Shown: positions 10,501-15,000 of the stretch, one piece after another
Position numbering within the stretch: the first letter of the stretch is position 1
Layout: every line of letters begins with the position of its first letter
NCBI GenBank assembly: GCA_018398765.1
Contig: JAHBMJ010001377.1
Coordinates: 13,953-28,952, forward strand
DNA length: 15,000 bases
Source: Chromera velia
Taxonomy: Eukaryota > Sar > Chromeraceae
Reading direction: 5' to 3'
The notes under the pieces: model-generated
Told to the model about the DNA's origin: nothing
The model's database searches: none
Seen by the model: the letters and a program-made list of their open reading frames with translations, nothing else
Made by a program: the position numbers and the translations under genes

Positions 10501-11774
10501 GCAGAGAGTCAAAGAGTGACGGAACGAAAAGAACATGCTCAATACCACACGATCTCTAGGCAAAGAGAGAGACTAACCAACCAACCAACCAACCAACCTG
10601 AGAGCGACAGACCCCCAAGCGGAACACCTCGACGTACGCCCTGCTGTTTCTGCTGCCCCTGCATTCCCATTCCTCCCTGTGGTCCCTGTTGTCCGTGTCC
10701 ACTCCCCCCCCCCGCATCACTCGCTTGTGCCTGGGTGCCTCCCGGGCCATGCAGGGGGGACACCAGAAGGTTATGGAAGTGCGCACTCCCTGCTCGGGTG
10801 GCCACGACAGCCATCACGGAGACGGGTTGAGGATGCGCTACTGAAGGAGCACACCTGCCCCCGCTCTTCAGGAACACGAGACGGGGACTCAGGGCTTCCT
10901 GCAGAAGGGCAGACCCCAAGCGGATCCGTGCCAGGGGCGCCAGACTCAAAGGAGACGGGGCAGAACGGGAGATAAAGGAAGACCCCCCACCCCCCACAGA
11001 GCCTCCCCCCGTCCCAGTCCCACTGGAGATCCACTCAACGCCCCCCCGTCCCCCCACCCCCACAGTAGTCTGGCTGCATGACGGGCCCCCTCCCTGGCCT
11101 GAGTGGCTTCTGGGAGACGGGGAGGGGGCTGTGAGGAACTGTGGAGACGCAGCAGGGTTGTGTGTGTGTCGGGGTGAGGGCAAAACAGCCAGAGGAGGAC
11201 GGGTGGCCGAAGCATGTGTCAACAGCGACGTCCCCCCACTTCCCCCTCCTGACGGGGGCGAGGGTCCTCTGAAACAGTGCGCCTGGGGAGGGGAGAGCGC
11301 AGGGGAGGGAGAGGGACTGAACCGCCCCACACCCTCCAAGGTCTGGAGGAAAGCGCACGCCCCCCCCACCCCACTGCCCAGGTCTGCACATGTAGACTCT
11401 CCGTGCAGAGCGGCAAGGGAGGGCGGAGGAGGGGCGAAGAGCGCGAGGGGGCTGAGCGAGGTACCGTCATGGAGAGGCAGAGGGAGGAGGGAGCGGGCAG
11501 AGGTGGGAGGACAGGGCAGACCTAGACCATGTGGGAGAGCGAACAGGTGGGCGGTTCCCTTGGAGGAGCACACCTGCAATCAGTCAGTCAAATAGTTCGA
11601 TGGATCGGGGAAATCAAACGGGCATGCAGACATGAGTACACGCACAAGAAAGAGAAGGGGGCAAGGATGGTTCGCTTGAGACAGTACAAAACCAGTCGCC
11701 TACACACACACACACACACAGAGAGAGAAGCGCGGGCGCGCCAGGAGAGGGAGGGAGAGGGAGAGGGAGAGGGA

Positions 11775-11805
<31 letters not shown>

Positions 11806-14044
11806 TAGAACCCACCGCAGCGAGCCTTCCATCCTGACTGAACGACACATCCGAGATGGAGGCAGGCAGCATTCCCCTGTTCAGACTGCACACATGGACA
11901 AACTCGATGCCTATTCCGGACCCCCCAGAGCAACCACCAGCCTGGCCCCTCAGACCACCCGCACCTCCCCCACCCGACCCTCTAAGAGCACCCCCTCCTG
12001 TCCATCCACCCCATCCCCCCCGCCGTCTCCAGTCCTCATCGTCCTCGCATGAATTCCCCCCACGGCCGCCCCCTCCCATGCCCCCCCCAATCACATTCAT
12101 GTTCTGCAATCCTGCGGGCGATGCGAGAGCCGCAGCTGCAGGGGAGGAGGAGGGCATCACCTTGTGCCCCTGCACAACCTGCCCCGTGAAGGAACACGAG
12201 AACAGCAGGAGACCTGTCGGGTGGAACCGGAGAAGACTCACGGGAGCCGAAAACCCGGGATCGAACACGGCCACCAGATTCCCCGTCATCTTCTCCCTGA
12301 CCATAATGGCCTGGGCTCCCCCACAGCCCACACACGACGAGGCTGCGCTCTGGTCCACGCCCACGACTGCTGCCGCTGCTGCTTCCAGCCGGGCTGCAAG
12401 GGAAGAAGATGCGGCTGCGAGGGTCTGCCTAGGGTTCTGGGCATGTTGCAACACAGCGGGCGCAAAGACGAGGAGGGAATCCAAAGTGCGAACACCCAAA
12501 CTCCACAACGCATCTAGAGTGGCTGCCAGGGCCTGTGGGCTCACTGCGGGAGAGTGTGCCATCAAACTTGAGGAACCTGCCCCCCTTGTTTGAGAGTGCT
12601 GACTCGCAGATGAGTAAACAGACGAAAAGGAATCTGAAGCCCCTGCTCCTTGAAAGTGGAGCTGCGTTCTTCCCCCCCCTCGCTGCTGCTGCGCCTGTTG
12701 TCCCCCATGCAAGTTCAGACGAGGACTTCCACCCGCAACTCCCGAAGGAGGGGAGCCGTCCAGCCTTCCTCCTTGTTGATTCTGCCCCTGCCCACGAGGA
12801 CCCCCTGAGGCAGCTGCAGCCCCGGCTTTCGTCCTTCCCCGAGACGCCTGCTGGTGCTGCTGCTGATTGGGGGGGGAGACGGGGAAAGAGAAGGACCCTC
12901 TCGCCCCCTGGCCCCCTGTTGATGCAGAAGAAGAAGAAGAGGGCCCTTGGGAGCTGGAGGGGAGAACCAACATGCTGGGAGGGGCTGCATAGGCAAGCCA
13001 TCTGGGGCCAATTGCAAGGGGGGGAGAGGGCACGGGGGCCGTCTCACACACGTAGAGACTTTCAAACGTCTCGCTGGAGTACAGACAGATCTGCAAGGAA
13101 GGAGAGAAGAAGCAAAGACAGAGATACAGACACTCAGAGAGAAGGGAGGTGGCATTCCTGCCTGTACGAAGCAAGCGAGAGGGGTTCGAACGAGCATCAC
13201 GGATTGATTCTGTGGTTTCACAAGGAGGCGAACGCAATCAGGTGTCAAAATGAGGTGTCAAGGTGTCAAACTGACCGAAAACAATCACGAAACACTCAAA
13301 AGGGACCAAAAAACAGCCGAAAGAACTTGACTTGAAGGACAGAAAGGAAGCTAACGGAAGGGAAAGGGAGACGCCGAATGATCTGGAAGACGGCAGATTG
13401 TCGTCGAACGACAAGCAGTACACTCTGTCGGGGGCCTTCGCAGAGACCAGTTGCGATTTCCCACTCAAACACATCGAACCAAAGGAAGAGACGGCCACTG
13501 AGAGAGAGAGACAGAGAGAGAGACGGACCTTTCCGTGCATCACTACAGCGAGCAGCCCACTGCCCCCATCGAGCCTTGTTATGCTCTGGGGCATTCGAAG
13601 CACGTACACAATTTTGTTGTGAACCAAGCTGTACAGGTTCACCACGCTTGCATTGTTCAAATGAACGAGGGCCACGAATGGGTGGAAGTCTCTGATGTTC
13701 TTCGAGGAGCAACTCGAAGAGAGACCTCTCGAGACTGCATGGCCCTCTGTTCGTCTCACTACTTCTGGTGTGTCCAGAACGCGCAGACAGCCGACGGGGT
13801 TGTCCCTGAGACTCAGGATCTCATAGGGGTCTTCTGACTCAACAAATCTCCACAGCTGAAACCCATCCAAGTATGATATCGACAACAAAGTTTGATGGGC
13901 CCCATGCCAACAAACATGTTGAAACTCCATAGAGACGATATGGTTGACATGGTCAGAGATGCGCTTGCTCAGTCCGGCTGCATTCTTTACACTTTCCGGG
14001 ATCGCTGAAAGGATCCGGTTCATGTATTCTGAATTCGCTGACAT
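7019..14044 (-). CDS. BCAS3: BCAS3-family beta-propeller protein (autophagy-linked), five exons
   Basis: Exons on the minus strand: 14044-13529, 13090-11816, 11573-10598, 10271-9482 and 9161-7019, giving 1,899 residues and a TGA stop. Phases agree at every GT-AG junction. Blocks matching BCAS3 relatives, seen by eye: YLDGFQLWRF (about 58-67) and a following SLRDNPV; GPRWLAYA (200-207); a propeller strand GNLVAVFDPG with FHPTGLLLFSCSFTG; ISDVSFSQDGRLAA joined across intron 2 to VCSSKGTAHLF (to about 608); LARIR in exon 3; and RWVAQAEIVT (1186-1195), the BCAS3 C-terminal block, with its Arg codon split by intron 4. Between these lie Ser-, Gly-, Ala- and Gln-rich inserts, so the protein is about twice the 900-odd residues of human BCAS3. 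In animals BCAS3 acts with PHAF1 at the phagophore; plant relatives are ATG18F-H. The first in-frame ATG after an upstream stop at 14113 was taken as the start. The least certain junction is intron 3, where one conserved block was not found. Confidence 0.82.
7532..7558 (-). repeat. (CAG)9 run encoding poly-glutamine in exon 5
   Basis: Nine CAG codons on the coding strand, preceded by one CAA, encode ten glutamines followed by KG. Near-pure CAG runs slip easily, so length variation between isolates is expected. A shorter (CAG)6 run is in the same exon. Confidence 0.95.
8036..8053 (-). repeat. (CAG)6 run encoding poly-glutamine in exon 5
   Basis: Six CAG codons after QK on the coding strand, followed by Pro-Cys and a serine run. 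It lies in the low-complexity C-terminal half of the BCAS3-type protein. Confidence 0.95.
9162..9481 (-). other. Intron 4 of the BCAS3-type gene (320 nt, phase 2)
   Basis: The donor is GTCAG|GTGCTTG and the acceptor CTCTGACACACAG before GTGGGTAGC. The splice completes an Arg codon and yields SVRWVAQAEIVT, matching the family's conserved WLSQVEIVT block. Without splicing, exon 4 runs into a TGA at about 9400. Confidence 0.8.
10272..10597 (-). other. Intron 3 of the BCAS3-type gene (326 nt, phase 1)
   Basis: The proposed donor is CTCTCAG|GTTGGT and the acceptor CTGCCTGCCTGCAG before AATTGG, with phase 1 on both sides. An alternative donor GTACGT at about 10627 would shift the frame and lead quickly to a stop. 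A further small exon inside cannot be excluded, because the expected BCAS3 block between the LARIR region and exon 4 was not found. Confidence 0.5.
10575..10598. repeat. (AACC)6 microsatellite overlapping the intron 3 donor
   Basis: Six AACC units on the plus strand, read as GGTT repeats on the coding strand. The proposed splice donor of intron 3 is at the repeat's edge, so every unit offers another G|GTTGGT sequence. Confidence 0.9.
11574..11815 (-). other. Intron 2 of the BCAS3-type gene (242 nt, phase 0)
   Basis: The donor is GCG|GTGGGT and the acceptor ATTGCAG before GTGTGCTCC. The splice joins SFSQDGRLAA to VCSSKGTAHLF, rebuilding a propeller strand pair that lines up without gaps with the human block ending GTSHVF. 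The intron is mostly (CT)n, (CCCTCT)n and (TG)n repeats. Confidence 0.8.
11702..11805. repeat. Compound (AC)n / (GA)n / (GAGGGA)n microsatellite in intron 2
   Basis: AC units run from 11702 to 11720, followed by a GA run, a short GC-rich break containing GGCGCGCC at 11735-11742, and an almost pure purine tract at 11743-11805 with a single T at 11789. On the coding strand this is the pyrimidine tract that starts intron 2 plus a TG run ending in TAG. Confidence 0.95.
13091..13528 (-). other. Intron 1 of the BCAS3-type gene (438 nt, phase 0)
   Basis: The donor is AAG|GTCCGT after residues VVMHGK, and the acceptor is CCTTCCTTGCAG before ATCTGT. Reading on past the donor gives only Ser/Leu repeats, whereas joining to 13090 restores the family order HGK then ICLYSSETFESLYV and GPRWLAYA. 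A (CT)n microsatellite at 13500-13523 lies right after the donor. Confidence 0.75.
13500..13523. repeat. (GA)n microsatellite at the start of intron 1
   Basis: A GA run broken by one C. On the coding strand it is a CT tract ending in CAG only 31 bases into the intron, which forms an acceptor-like sequence too close to the donor to be used in most organisms. Confidence 0.9.
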
Positions 14045-14110
14045 TTGCAAAGAAGGGGTAGGACCAAAAGATTGAAGAGACAGCTGAGGAGTCAAGGCTC
14101 CATGAAGAAA

Positions 14111-14230
14111 CTATTGCAGCGGTGCCGATCGTGCATGTTCACTTGTCGAACCGAAGCTGGCGCTTCGACATGGAGCATCAGTCAGCCAGCCTGAGTACGC
14201 AAGTTGCTTGAGCACTTCTGTGCAACTCAC
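14111..14230 (-). other. Possible 5'-UTR intron upstream of the BCAS3-type start codon
   Basis: A consensus donor CCTG|GTGAGT begins at 14230 and an acceptor CTGCAATAG ends at 14111, 120 bases away and 66 bases before the chosen ATG. No ATG-started frame upstream joins in phase with exon 1: the in-phase frame has no ATG, and the ATG near 14298 joins out of frame. It is therefore most likely a leader intron, if it is real. Confidence 0.35.
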
Positions 14231-14360
14231 CAGGGCCAACACCGTTGTTACACGAAAGCAATTGGCACAATACTTTATTGGCACAGTCTGCCATGTAATC
14301 AAGGAGACTTCTGTCAGATCTTTCACTCAATACAAATCAGGGCCCGGGCATGCCAGGGTC

Positions 14361-14500
14361 CTCATGCATGCACTGCATGAGACTCATGCATATATGGGCA
14401 AAATCGACCGATGTTTGCGCGGCTAAATTGCCGGGGTCTCTTAGGGCCCCATGCATGCCATCGGGCGAAGCGCTCCATGCATGACGCAAGCAAGCTTGCG
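14361..14500 (-). promoter_or_regulatory. Cluster of TGCATG motifs and small inverted repeats upstream of the BCAS3-type gene
   Basis: ATGCATGCA lies at about 14364-14372, CTCATGCA at 14361-14368 and again at 14383-14390, CCATGCATGCC at about 14449-14459 and CCATGCATG at about 14475-14483. CTCATGCA and TGCATGAG (14361-14368 and 14374-14381) form an inverted repeat with a five-base loop, and CGCAAGC/GCTTGCG (14485-14491 and 14494-14500) forms another with a two-base loop. The position, 320-460 bases before the start codon, suits a promoter. TGCATGCA is a known AP2-factor target in apicomplexans. Confidence 0.4.
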
Positions 14501-15000
14501 AACGGCCCCGGAAAGCAAGAAAAAATTGCTACTACATGGTTAACGCATTCTATATAGCTGCTTGAAGTGGATTGAAGCCACGCAGAAAAGTGCACTCACA
14601 TGCAGTCAGGGGGGGGATAACCCGGACGTATGTAAGATTTCATGTGTAGAATGAAAACTAAGTTTAAGAAAATTTAAATCCATAACATAATTAATTTTCT
14701 TATATGTTCTTAACCATCCTTTATATATTTTTATATTTTTTGTATGAGAAGCCGAAAAAAAGTTTATAATGGAACTGAAATTTACAGGTCGGCCTGGACT
14801 AAACCTATAAACAAATTTATTAAGTTGACATCAACAATTTTTATAACTTGTTATCATTAAAAAAACCTCAATGCAAACTTTTAAGACTTAATCAAGAAAT
14901 AACTCCTAATGACTCCTTAACGCTCACTATGGTTTCATTTATTATGTCTCAATCTTCAAAGTACGTTCACTGCATTGAGTTCATCCATTTGAAGATCAAT
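14501..15000. other. AT-rich DNA upstream of the BCAS3-type gene, no gene seen
   Basis: Base composition changes at about 14630 from mixed to strongly AT-rich, with short A and T runs to the window end. No frame of useful length, RNA gene or mobile-element end was recognised. It resembles the AT-rich patches at 2005-2215 and 2600-2830. Confidence 0.5.

Noticed and set aside
11856-12593. 245-codon plus-strand open frame
   Set aside because: It is antisense to exon 2 of the BCAS3-type gene; its Pro-rich start mirrors the Gly-rich linker on the coding strand.
13180-13200. GGTTCGAAC resembling a tRNA T-arm
   Set aside because: No matching acceptor, D or anticodon stems could be folded at the right distance on either strand, and it lies inside intron 1.
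13296-13712. Continuation of exon 1 into a frame containing FDVFEWEIA
   Set aside because: It looked like a propeller strand, but no GT donor gives the needed phase. Joining exon 1 to 13090 instead restores the expected block order in phase.

Overview
The window looks like nuclear DNA from a protist eukaryote. The one clear gene has canonical GT-AG introns, coding stretches packed with single-residue runs (Ser, Gly, Gln, Ala), and non-coding DNA full of tri- and tetranucleotide microsatellites. No ribosome-binding-site, operon, tRNA, rRNA or CRISPR structure was seen. TGCATGCA-type motifs recur through the non-coding DNA and cluster upstream of the gene. That motif is a known AP2-factor target in apicomplexans, so an alveolate such as a chromerid or coccidian relative is my best guess. 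This is inference, and other algae or protists are possible.

Layout. Positions 1-2880 are mixed to AT-rich with no confident gene; they hold one 98-codon minus-strand open frame, a 22-bp tandem duplication and homopolymer runs. Positions 2880-7018 are dominated by pyrimidine/purine tracts and CATT, CCAT, CACT and CA repeats. No single long frame there is convincing, but several places on the minus strand have good splice signals, so a spliced transcript with small exons may lie at about 6.7-5.5 kb and perhaps down to 2.95 kb. Positions 7019-14044 on the minus strand hold a five-exon gene for a BCAS3-family protein (also called Rudhira; plant relatives are ATG18F-H). I built the exon model by matching conserved blocks and by requiring reading phase to agree across all four introns. 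It predicts 1,899 residues, about twice the size of the human protein. Positions 14045-15000 are the likely 5' leader and promoter, with a possible 5'-UTR intron, a cluster of TGCATGCA motifs and hairpins, and then AT-rich DNA.

Functionally, the window is about one gene. BCAS3 proteins are beta-propeller proteins that work with PHAF1 at the forming autophagosome in animals. This copy keeps the propeller signatures and the BCAS3 C-terminal block, interrupted by very large low-complexity inserts. It ends in an acidic tail with an FEIV sequence that resembles an Atg8-binding (LIR) motif. No new multi-gene system was found. The most useful leads are the expanded BCAS3 architecture, the terminal LIR-like motif, the microsatellite sitting on a splice donor, the upstream TGCATGCA cluster, and the unresolved spliced region downstream.
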